Below are positions 1 through 5,904 of a DNA stretch of 5,904 nt, piece by piece; the first letter of the stretch is position 1; every line of letters starts with the position of its first letter. The stretch comes from Chitinivibrionia bacterium (lineage in GTDB: Bacteria; Krumholzibacteriota; Krumholzibacteriia; WVZY01): assembly GCA_016208665.1 (NCBI GenBank), contig JACQXT010000177.1, positions 3,175 to 9,078 of the forward strand. Direction: 5' to 3'. The notes beneath the pieces are model-generated. The model worked only from the letters and a program-made list of their open reading frames with translations, was not told the DNA's origin and did no database searches. The position numbers were made by a program, and so were the translations under genes.

Positions 1-2758
1 CGAGCTCTTCGTCGAGTTCCGCGGACATTCTCTTGAGAATATCCTTCGCGTGCATGGTCTGCTGGTCGATCGTGAGGCGGTACCCGAGTCCGAATTCCGC
101 GTTGTCCTCGAAGAGCGAGTTCGACCACGCGGGGCCTCTTCCCTCCCCGTTGAACGCGTACGGCGTCGTGGGCAGGTTGCCGCCGTAGATCGAGGAACAC
201 CCGGTCGCGTTCGAAGCGATCATGCGGTCGCCGAAGAGCTGCGTGGCGAGTTTGATGTAGGGAGTCTCCCCGCAGCCGGCGCAGGCGCCCGAGAACTCGA
301 AGAGCGGCCGCAGGAACTGCGAGCCCTTCACCGAATCCACTTTGAGGAGCGTGCGGTCCGTTTCGGGTATGGCGAGGAAATACTCCCAGTTCGCCTTTTC
401 CTGTTTGCGCAGCGGAATCTGCGGCTTCATCATCAAGGCCTTGAGGCCGACCTGCTCCTTGCTCTTCGCGGGACAGACCTCGACGCACAACTCGCAGCCC
501 GTACAGTCCTCGGGCGCGACCTGAATCGTATAGATCGAATCCGCCGGCCACTCCCTGCCCTTGGCCTCGAGATGCTTGAACGTCTTTGGCGCCTTGTCGA
601 GATATTTCTTGTCGTACACCTTCACGCGAATCACCGCGTGCGGGCACACGAGCATGCACTTGTTGCACTGGATGCAGATATCCTCGTTCCACACCGGAAT
701 GTCGAGCGCGATGTTGCGCTTCTCCCACTGCGTCGTGCCCGAGGGAAACGTGCCGTCCGGCGCGAACGAGCTCACCGGCAGGTCGTCGCCCCTGCCCGCG
801 ATGATTTCCGCCAGGACGTTCTTCACGTACTCGGGAGCCTCGTGCGAAACGACCGGCGGCATCTCGATCGTGCTCGTCGCCGTGGCCGGCACCGCGATCT
901 CGTGAAGATGCGCGATCGTATCGTCCACCGCCTGGTAATTCTTCTTCACCACTTCGTCGCCCTTGCCGCCGTAGGTCTTTTTGATGGCGTTCTTGATCGC
1001 GGCGATCGCCTCGTCCTTCGGGAGCACGCCCGAAATCGCGAAAAAGCAGGTCTGCATGATCGTGTTGATGCGGGCGCCCATGCCCGTCTTCTTCGCCACC
1101 TCGTAGGCGTTGATCGCATAGAACTTGATCTTCTTGTCGATGATGTCCTGCTGGACCGTGCGCGGGATCTTGTCCCACACCGTGTCCGTCCCGTACGGCG
1201 CGTTCAAGAGAAAGGTCGCTCCGGGGGCCGCGAACTTCAGCATGTCGTACTTTTCCAGGAACACGAACTGGTGGCACGCGATGAAATTGGCCTCGCCGAT
1301 GAGGTACGTCGAATGGATCGGCTTCTTGCCGAAGCGGAGGTGCGAAATCGTGACCGCGCCCGCCTTCTTGGAGTCGTACACGAAGTAGCCCTGCGCGTAG
1401 AAGTCGGTGCCTTCGCCGATGATCTTGATCGAGTTCTTGTTCGCGCCCACCGTTCCGTCGGCGCCGAGGCCGAAGAACATCCCGCGCACCACGTCCCTGC
1501 CCTCGGTCGAGTATTTCGGATCGTACGCGAGACTCGATTTGGAGACGTCGTCGTTGATGCCGATCGTGAAATGGTTTTTCGGCTTGGGCTTCAGCATCTC
1601 GTCGTAGATGCCCTTCACCATGGCCGTGTTGAATTCCTTGGAGGAAAGGCCATAGCGCCCGCCGATCACCTTCGGCATCGCGAACGGCAGTTCGCCCTGC
1701 GCCAGAAGCTCGCTCAGCGCGTTCACGACGTCCATGTAGAGAGGTTCGCCCACTGCGCCCGGCTCTTTCGTGCGGTCGAGGACGGCGAGCGTCTTGACCG
1801 TTTTGGGAAGAGCGGCCGCAAACGTTGCGTTCGCGAACGGCCGGTACAGGTGGACCTTCAAGACGCCGACTTTCTCCCCCTTCTCCATCAGGAATTCCGC
1901 CGCCTCGTGGGCCGCTTCCGCGCCCGAGCCCATCATGACGATGACGCATTCGGCTTGCGGGTGGCCTACGTAGTCGAAGAGGCGGTACTGCCTTCCCGTC
2001 AAGCGGGCAAACTTGTCCATCTGTTTCTGGATGATGTCGGGGCACGCCTTGTAGTAGGGGGAAACGGTCTCGCGCGCCTGGAAGAACACATCGGGATTCT
2101 GGGCGGTTCCGCGGATGAACGGGCGGTCGGGAGAAAGGGCTCGCCCGCGGTGCGCGATCACCATATCGTCGTCGATCATCGCCTTCAAGTCCTCGACGGT
2201 CAGCTGTTCGATCTTCTGGACTTCATGGGATGAACGGAATCCGTCGAAAAAGTGCACGAACGGGACGCGGGCGGCCAGGGACGCCGCCGTCGTGATGAGC
2301 GCGAAATCCATGATTTCCTGTACCGAGTTCGAGGCCATGAGCCCGAAGCCGGTCGAACGCGCCGCCATAACGTCGCTGTGGTCCCCGAAAATGGAGAGCG
2401 CGTGCGTCGCGACCGAGCGTGCCGAGACGTGAAAAACCGTCGAATTGAGCTCGCCCGCTATTTTGAACATGTTGGGGATCATGAGGAGCAATCCCTGCGA
2501 CGCTGTGAACGTCGTCGTCAAGGCCCCGCTCTGCAGAGCCCCATGCACCGCGCCGGAGGCGCCGCCCTCGCTCTGCATCTCGATCACCGTCGGCACCGCC
2601 CCCCAGATGTTCTTCTTTCCCTCCGCCGACCACTGATCGGCCCACTCGCCCATGTTGGACGACGGAGTGATCGGATAGATCGCGATCACCTCGTTGATCT
2701 TGTGCGCGACATACGCCGCGGCTTCATTTCCATCGATAGTCACTTGTTCGCGCTTCAT
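1..2758 (-). CDS. nifJ: Pyruvate:ferredoxin (flavodoxin) oxidoreductase, N-terminal 919 residues (3' end outside window)
   Basis: Homodimeric cytoplasmic enzyme that oxidises pyruvate with CoA to acetyl-CoA and CO2 and reduces ferredoxin or flavodoxin, using TPP and three 4Fe-4S clusters. The start ATG at 2758 gives MKREQVTIDGNEAAAYVAHK and follows a GAGGT ribosome site. Seen in the translation: YPITPSS with Thr31, Glu64 in EMQSEGG, and Arg114 in VSARS, which match by number the pyruvate- and TPP-contacting residues known from Desulfovibrio africanus PFOR; GADGTVGANK near 432-441 (domain III); EKR at 679-681; two ferredoxin-type cluster motifs, Cys695/698/701/705 and Cys752/755/758/762; then the TPP domain with CAGCGE (Cys826, Cys829) and ATGCSS (Cys854), three of the four expected ligands of the proximal cluster. 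The frame is unbroken. Family length is about 1170-1230 residues, so roughly 250-310 are missing, including the Mg-pyrophosphate GDG motif and the fourth proximal-cluster cysteine. It appears to be transcribed alone from its own promoter. Direction of use (pyruvate oxidation or synthesis) cannot be told from sequence. Confidence 0.97.
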   Translation of the reverse strand, partial: MKREQVTIDGNEAAAYVAHKINEVIAIYPITPSSNMGEWADQWSAEGKKNIWGAVPTVIEMQSEGGASGAVHGALQSGALTTTFTASQGLLLMIPNMFKIAGELNSTVFHVSARSVATHALSIFGDHSDVMAARSTGFGLMASNSVQEIMDFALITTAASLAARVPFVHFFDGFRSSHEVQKIEQLTVEDLKAMIDDDMVIAHRGRALSPDRPFIRGTAQNPDVFFQARETVSPYYKACPDIIQKQMDKFARLTGRQYRLFDYVGHPQAECVIVMMGSGAEAAHEAAEFLMEKGEKVGVLKVHLYRPFANATFAAALPKTVKTLAVLDRTKEPGAVGEPLYMDVVNALSELLAQGELPFAMPKVIGGRYGLSSKEFNTAMVKGIYDEMLKPKPKNHFTIGINDDVSKSSLAYDPKYSTEGRDVVRGMFFGLGADGTVGANKNSIKIIGEGTDFYAQGYFVYDSKKAGAVTISHLRFGKKPIHSTYLIGEANFIACHQFVFLEKYDMLKFAAPGATFLLNAPYGTDTVWDKIPRTVQQDIIDKKIKFYAINAYEVAKKTGMGARINTIMQTCFFAISGVLPKDEAIAAIKNAIKKTYGGKGDEVVKKNYQAVDDTIAHLHEIAVPATATSTIEMPPVVSHEAPEYVKNVLAEIIAGRGDDLPVSSFAPDGTFPSGTTQWEKRNIALDIPVWNEDICIQCNKCMLVCPHAVIRVKVYDKKYLDKAPKTFKHLEAKGREWPADSIYTIQVAPEDCTGCELCVEVCPAKSKEQVGLKALMMKPQIPLRKQEKANWEYFLAIPETDRTLLKVDSVKGSQFLRPLFEFSGACAGCGETPYIKLATQLFGDRMIASNATGCSSIYGGNLPTTPYAFNGEGRGPAWSNSLFEDNAEFGLGYRLTIDQQTMHAKDILKRMSAELDEEL

Positions 2759-2762
2759 ATTG

Positions 2763-2767
2763 ACCTC
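2763..2767 (-). promoter_or_regulatory. Ribosome binding site of the PFOR gene
   Basis: GAGGT on the minus strand, four bases (CAAT) before the ATG at 2758. It fixes the start at this ATG, which also places Thr31, Glu64 and Arg114 at the numbers known from the family. Confidence 0.8.
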
Positions 2768-2826
2768 ATCTCCCTGGCGTTTGCGCCCCGTGCGCCTCGT
2801 AGATTTTTTTGGTAAGGAAACGTTAA

Positions 2827-2856
2827 AAGATACTACATATATGGGAAGGAAATCAA
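2827..2856 (-). promoter_or_regulatory. Candidate sigma-70-like promoter for PFOR in an A+T-rich island
   Basis: On the minus strand TTGATT (2851-2856) can serve as a -35 element. Two overlapping -10 candidates follow: TATCTT (2827-2832, 18-base spacer) and TAGTAT (2830-2835, 15-base spacer). The stretch from about 2803 to 2890 is markedly richer in A+T than the rest of the window, as expected for a promoter. A start near 2820 would leave a leader of about 60 bases. Both -10 candidates match the consensus at only four of six positions, so the exact boxes are uncertain. Confidence 0.4.
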
Positions 2857-2857
2857 G

Positions 2858-2866
2858 AGGTTACCT
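2858..2866. promoter_or_regulatory. Short dyad AGGT-T-ACCT just upstream of the candidate PFOR -35
   Basis: AGGTTACCT is a perfect 4-bp dyad around one central base. It sits one base upstream of the candidate -35 box, and a second small palindrome, CATATATG (2836-2843), lies inside the spacer. Either could be an operator half, but short dyads arise by chance and I recognise neither as the site of a known regulator. Confidence 0.15.
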
Positions 2867-2963
2867 GTTCGTGGTTTTTGCTATTTATCGCGCGCAAAAG
2901 AGGCGCAACTGCACGCAGAGATGCGCTGATCGGATGCGGTGAAGTCAATCGGAGATCGCGAGC

Positions 2964-2997
2964 TCCGCTTGGGGCGCGCGCATCGGCGCGAAGCGGA
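2964..2997 (-). terminator. GC-rich hairpin just 3' of tRNA-Pro, possible terminator or processing structure without a T tract
   Basis: On the minus strand TCCGCTT (2970-2964) pairs with AAGCGGA (2997-2991), and next to it CGCGC pairs with GCGCG around the loop CGAT (or ATCG on plus). This makes a 12-bp stem broken on one side by a six-base bulge. It begins seven bases after the encoded CCA of the tRNA. There is no run of T after it, so it does not meet the usual definition of an intrinsic terminator. It could stop transcription weakly, protect the 3' end of the precursor, or be chance in GC-rich DNA. Confidence 0.35.
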
Positions 2998-3003
2998 CGT
3001 GAA

Positions 3004-3081
<78 letters not shown>

Positions 3082-3093
3082 ACCGGGGTTTTA

Positions 3094-3122
3094 ACTATAT
3101 CGCTTCAGGGTCCGCCGCTCAA
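3094..3122 (-). promoter_or_regulatory. Sigma-70-like promoter for tRNA-Pro
   Basis: On the minus strand TTGAGC (3117-3122) and TATAGT (3094-3099) are separated by exactly 17 bases. Twelve bases separate the -10 box from the first base of the mature tRNA, so the 5' leader would be only a few bases long. A second perfect -10 sequence, TATAAT, lies upstream at 3128-3133 but has no credible -35 partner at 16-18 bases. Confidence 0.6.
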
Positions 3123-3157
3123 GCTCGATTATAACCGCGGGCGGTCCGATGCGCATA

Positions 3158-4420
3158 TCACGAATACTTGCTCCACTTTATGATCTCGCGGATGCCGGGG
3201 CGCTTGCCGTACATGAGGATGCCCACACGGAAGACGCGCGAGCTGAAATAGATCACGCCGTAGATCGACGCCAGGAGAATGGCGATGCTGAGGGCGATCT
3301 GCCAGGCGTCGGGCATGAGGATGACGGTTCGGGCGAGCATGAGCATGGGAGAAAAGAACGGTATCATCGAGAGCACGACGGAAAGCGGGCTGTTGGGACT
3401 CTGCACGATGAGCATGATGATAAGAATGGGGACGATCAACGGCATGGTCACGATCCCCTGGAGCTGCTGCGCCTCCTGCTCGGTGCTGCAGATGCCGCCC
3501 ACGAGGGCGAAAATCGCCGAGTAGAAGAGAAATCCCAAAATGTAAAACACGATGAAGTAGACGAGCACGACCGGCGCAATATCGAAATACTCGAAGTATC
3601 GGGCGGCGGCGATGAACGCATAGAATCCCAGCGCCAGGCCGGTGAGGCTCCAGACGGCGATCTGGGTGAGGCCGACGGCGCCGAGGCCGACGATTTTTCC
3701 GATGAAGAGGTCCTTCGGTTCGAGGGAGCTCAGGAGAACCTCGATCACGCGCGAGCCCTTCTCCTCGATGAGGCTTCGCTGAATGGACATGCCCCACGTC
3801 AGGAGCGTCATGTAAAGGACCATGATGAACACGAACACGATCCCCCATTCGCTGAGGAGTTCCTTCTTCGCCACGGTTCCCGTTTTCGAGACGCGGTGCA
3901 CTTCGAGGTCGATCCGTTTGATGAGGTCTTTGACCGCCGCGTAATCGACGCCGGCGTGCTCGAGCCGCTTTTTGAGCACGATGGAGTTCAGGCGCCTCTC
4001 GAATTTCTCGAGCACGGTGACGCTTCCCACGTCCCTCGTGTAGTAAAACACCTTCCCGGCCTCGAGGACGTCGGCCGGAATATCGATCACGACGCCTACC
4101 TCGTCCGCCTCGAGTTTGGATATGAGCGCCTCATGCGCCTCGTCGAAGCCGGCGGGCAGATCCGCGAAATCCCTGATGACAAATTCCGGGCGTCCGTCCT
4201 TGAGCGTGTCGTTGAGAGCCGCCGAGAAGCCCGCAGCCAGCCCGCCGGCTCTGTCGAGCACGGCGATCGTCACCTGGCTGCCGGGCATGAAGAGGGTGAT
4301 CACGATGGGAATGAACGTGATGACGAGAAGCATGATGGGAACGAGGATGGTGCTTATGAGAAAGCTTTTCTTCCTCACGTTCTCCATGTACTCGCGCCGT
4401 ATGATGTGGAATGCTTTCAT
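3158..4420 (-). CDS. ABC-2 type (NatB-like) transporter permease
   Basis: Membrane subunit, 420 residues, of an ABC exporter; partner of the ATPase encoded just upstream. The chosen ATG at 4420 gives MKAFHIIRREYMENVRKKSF, the usual start of this family (cytoplasmic basic stretch, then the first membrane helix), and has a GAGGG ribosome site. Longer starts in the same frame add an unrelated, proline- and arginine-rich leader that overlaps the ATPase gene. Hydrophobic segments lie near residues 20-45, 192-213, 242-272, 282-311, 322-341, 345-362 and 373-394. Residues 46-190 form one large polar domain outside the membrane, typical of the NatB/ABC2_membrane_3 group. After the second helix comes EEKGSRVIEVLLSS (219-232), a conserved cytoplasmic motif that probably contacts the ATPase. 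The substrate is not known: homologues include the Bacillus Na+ exporter NatAB, but most members are uncharacterised, so sodium export should not be assumed. No typical terminator follows the stop at 3158. Confidence 0.93.
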   Translation of the reverse strand: MKAFHIIRREYMENVRKKSFLISTILVPIMLLVITFIPIVITLFMPGSQVTIAVLDRAGGLAAGFSAALNDTLKDGRPEFVIRDFADLPAGFDEAHEALISKLEADEVGVVIDIPADVLEAGKVFYYTRDVGSVTVLEKFERRLNSIVLKKRLEHAGVDYAAVKDLIKRIDLEVHRVSKTGTVAKKELLSEWGIVFVFIMVLYMTLLTWGMSIQRSLIEEKGSRVIEVLLSSLEPKDLFIGKIVGLGAVGLTQIAVWSLTGLALGFYAFIAAARYFEYFDIAPVVLVYFIVFYILGFLFYSAIFALVGGICSTEQEAQQLQGIVTMPLIVPILIIMLIVQSPNSPLSVVLSMIPFFSPMLMLARTVILMPDAWQIALSIAILLASIYGVIYFSSRVFRVGILMYGKRPGIREIIKWSKYS

Positions 4421-4424
4421 CGCG

Positions 4425-4429
4425 CCCTC
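4425..4429 (-). promoter_or_regulatory. Ribosome binding site of the permease, overlapping the ATPase stop codon
   Basis: GAGGG on the minus strand, four bases before the permease ATG. Its first two bases are the GA of the ATPase stop TGA (4428-4430). This arrangement points to translational coupling of the two subunits and supports the ATG at 4420. Confidence 0.75.
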
Positions 4430-5333
4430 ATTTCCCAGACACCTGCTCGATGAAGATATCGTGTATGGACGGATCCGCGAGCTCGTATTTCGTGATATCC
4501 AGCCGCCGCGCCGCCTCGGAGAGGATTGCGCGCGCATCGGCTCCCTCGTCCAACCGCAGGAACACTTCGTTTCCGTAATCGCTGTAGCTCGCCACGCCGG
4601 GCAGATCCTTGAGAAAGGCGCCGTCGCCGCTAAAGCGGAGCGTCACGCCGTTTCGTCCGAAACGCTTCTTCACCTCGTCGAGACGTCCCTCGAGCACCTT
4701 TCTTCCCTTGTCGATCAGGCAGATCTCGTCGCACATCTTCTCGACCTGCTCCATCATGTGGGTCGAGAAAATGACCGTCCGTTCCCGGCGATGGAACTCG
4801 AGGATGATGTCCTTGAGCACGTTGGTGTTCACCGGATCGAGCCCTGCGAAGGGCTCGTCGAGAATGATCAATTCGGGATCGTGGAGGATCGTCGCGATGA
4901 ATTGGACCTTCTGCTGCATTCCCTTGGAGAGTTCCTCGGCCTTCTTCCCGGCGAAGGGCGCAAGGCCAAGGCGTTCGAGCCAGCCCGCGGCCTTCCTCGA
5001 AGCGTCTTTCCGGCGCATCGATTTGATCTCTCCGAAGAACGTGAGAAGATCGATGACCTTCATCTTGCGGTAGAGGCCGCGTTCCTCGGGAAGGTATCCG
5101 ATGCGCTCTTTCCGCACGCCCGCGAGCGGCTCGCCGAAGATCTCGATCGAGCCCGAATCCGGATAGAGGATCCTCATGATCATCCGGATGGTGGTCGTCT
5201 TCCCCGCTCCATTCGGGCCCAGGAGTCCGAAGATGGCGCCTTTCTTGACGACGAACGATATCTCATCGACCGTCTTCAAGCCGTCGTATTGCTTGGATAT
5301 GCTCGATAGCGATACAACCGGGGAGTTCCGCAT
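4428..5333 (-). CDS. ABC transporter ATP-binding protein (NatA-like, with C-terminal DUF4162-type domain)
   Basis: Cytoplasmic ATPase, 301 residues, that powers the permease encoded directly downstream. The ATG at 5333 gives MRNSPVVSLSSISKQYDG. Seen in order: A-loop Tyr16; Walker A GPNGAGKT at 39-46; Q-loop region YLPEERGLY at 80-88; ABC signature LSKGM at 134-138 followed by QQ; Walker B LIILD at 154-158 with catalytic Glu159; D-loop GLD at 163-165; switch His191 in FSTHMME. Residues from about 215 to the end (DEVKKRFG... to IHDIFIEQVSGK) resemble the DUF4162 tail common in this ABC group. The Q-loop position reads Glu rather than Gln (PEERG), which I believe is common in this subgroup rather than a defect. 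The gene starts two bases after the rdgB stop; only a weak ribosome site (GAG...GGG, 5339-5347) precedes it, so reinitiation after rdgB is likely. A GTG two codons earlier (5339) is a less likely start. Confidence 0.95.
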   Translation of the reverse strand: MRNSPVVSLSSISKQYDGLKTVDEISFVVKKGAIFGLLGPNGAGKTTTIRMIMRILYPDSGSIEIFGEPLAGVRKERIGYLPEERGLYRKMKVIDLLTFFGEIKSMRRKDASRKAAGWLERLGLAPFAGKKAEELSKGMQQKVQFIATILHDPELIILDEPFAGLDPVNTNVLKDIILEFHRRERTVIFSTHMMEQVEKMCDEICLIDKGRKVLEGRLDEVKKRFGRNGVTLRFSGDGAFLKDLPGVASYSDYGNEVFLRLDEGADARAILSEAARRLDITKYELADPSIHDIFIEQVSGK

Positions 5334-5335
5334 AA

Positions 5336-5904
5336 TCACCCGTTCTCGAGGGGAGTGCCGGCCAGCCCGCAGCGAATCATGAGTTCGCGCATTTCGACGA
5401 GGGCTCGGTAGCGATGGCTGAGCAGATTCTTTTCTTCGATGGGAATCTCCGCGAACGTGCGCCCGGTCCGTGGAATTTCGAACACGGGATCGTACCCGAA
5501 GCCGGTCCTGCCGCGAATGCTCCGCGTTATCCTGCCGTGCGCCCTGCCTTCGGCGACGAGGGCGTCGAGTTCCCGTTCCGAACCTGCGCTCACGCGCTCG
5601 CCTGCGTGGGGATGCTCGCGGAAGAACCGGTCCGCCCGCGCGCGGTCTTCGCCGGCGAGCGCAAGCGCCATGCAGCACCGGAAACACGCTCCGCGCTCCG
5701 CGTCGGGCACGTTCTCGAGGAGGCCGAGAAGCTTGCGGTTGTTGTCTTCGTAAGTCGCATCCTCTCCGGCAAACCGGGAGGAATAGACGCCGGGGGCGCC
5801 GCCGAGCGCCTCGACCTCGAGCCCGGAATCGTCGGCGAGCGCGGAGAGGCCGGTGAACGTGCGGATCTCGCGCGCTTTCTTGAGCGCGTTTTCCTCGAGC
5901 GTCG
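5336..5904 (-). CDS. rdgB: Non-canonical purine NTP pyrophosphatase, RdgB/HAM1 family, C-terminal 188 residues (5' end outside window)
   Basis: Cytoplasmic house-cleaning enzyme that hydrolyses dITP, ITP and XTP to the monophosphate and pyrophosphate, keeping deaminated purines out of DNA and RNA. The fragment begins TLEENALKKAR, equal to about residue 49 of the E. coli protein, so some 40-50 residues with the N-terminal nucleotide-binding Thr/Asn/Lys motif lie beyond the right edge. Visible are ALADDSGLEVEALGGAPGVYSSR (broken here as ALADDSGLEV, EALGGAPG, VYSSR; fragment residues 21-43) with the metal-binding/catalytic Asp pair, AGEDATYEDNN, GRTGFGYDPVF (131-141) and the base-site LSHR (161-164). 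Between the FRC motif (74-76) and GFGYDP the chain is about 25 residues longer than in E. coli, with an Arg- and Glu-rich segment; the frame is intact on both sides. It is first in the visible operon, two bases before the ABC ATPase gene. Confidence 0.95.
   Translation of the reverse strand, partial: TLEENALKKAREIRTFTGLSALADDSGLEVEALGGAPGVYSSRFAGEDATYEDNNRKLLGLLENVPDAERGACFRCCMALALAGEDRARADRFFREHPHAGERVSAGSERELDALVAEGRAHGRITRSIRGRTGFGYDPVFEIPRTGRTFAEIPIEEKNLLSHRYRALVEMRELMIRCGLAGTPLENG

Noticed and set aside
50..2233. 727-codon open frame on the plus strand opposite PFOR
   Set aside because: It lies antisense to an intact PFOR with all catalytic and cluster motifs. The product is a low-complexity Arg/His/Asp/Leu-rich chain with no domain, which is what the complement of G/C-ending codons gives.
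2841..2942. 34-codon plus-strand ORF (MGRKSRGYLFVVFAIYR...) in the PFOR upstream region, with a hydrophobic patch and basic tail
   Set aside because: It looks slightly like a small membrane peptide, but there is no ribosome site at a proper distance, and it overlaps the likely PFOR promoter on the other strand.
3149..4453. 434-codon open frame on the plus strand opposite the ABC permease
   Set aside because: Its product is an extremely His/Asp/Glu/Arg-rich shadow of the permease codons, with no ribosome site and no recognisable fold; the minus-strand permease explains the region.
4116..5309. 397-codon open frame on the plus strand opposite the ABC ATPase
   Set aside because: Antisense to a complete ATPase with all nucleotide-binding motifs; no domain of its own.
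4428..5333. Glu in place of Gln in the ATPase Q-loop (PEERG) as a sign of an inactive or unusual ATPase
   Set aside because: All other motifs are intact, and to my knowledge the LPEERGLY form is common in this NatA-like subgroup.

Overview
The window holds three protein genes that can be followed as clean reading frames, two further genes' worth of context at its edges, and one tRNA gene. All lie on the minus strand. Reading in the direction of transcription (high to low coordinates) the order is: the C-terminal part of a RdgB/HAM1-type non-canonical purine NTP pyrophosphatase (5' end off the right edge), an ABC-transporter ATPase, its ABC-2/NatB-type permease, tRNA-Pro(TGG), and the first 919 codons of a pyruvate:ferredoxin oxidoreductase (3' end off the left edge). 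The G+C-rich coding DNA with strongly G/C-ending codons also produces several long open frames on the opposite strand; these are shadows.

Organism: a G+C-rich bacterium. The single-chain, oxygen-sensitive type of PFOR implies anaerobic or fermentative pyruvate metabolism, with electrons passed to ferredoxin or flavodoxin. The tRNA is bacterial in form (C1-G72, A73, encoded CCA). The window does not allow a phylum call; anaerobic lineages of many phyla carry this gene set.

Layout: rdgB, the ATPase and the permease look like one operon. Two bases separate rdgB from the ATPase and seven separate the ATPase from the permease, whose Shine-Dalgarno overlaps the ATPase stop codon. A 76-bp gap carries a good sigma-70-like promoter for the tRNA. 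After the tRNA comes a 246-bp non-coding stretch with a GC-rich hairpin close to the tRNA 3' end and an A+T-rich island that probably holds the PFOR promoter. The PFOR begins with a clear ribosome binding site.

Function: the ATPase and permease should form a homodimer-of-each type exporter of unknown substrate. RdgB cleans the nucleotide pool of dITP and XTP. PFOR converts pyruvate and CoA to acetyl-CoA, CO2 and reduced ferredoxin. Nothing in the sequence links these three jobs beyond position. No mobile element, CRISPR array or clearly new system was found. The most distinctive points are a roughly 25-residue insertion in the RdgB protein and the unexplained non-coding structure around the tRNA and in front of PFOR.
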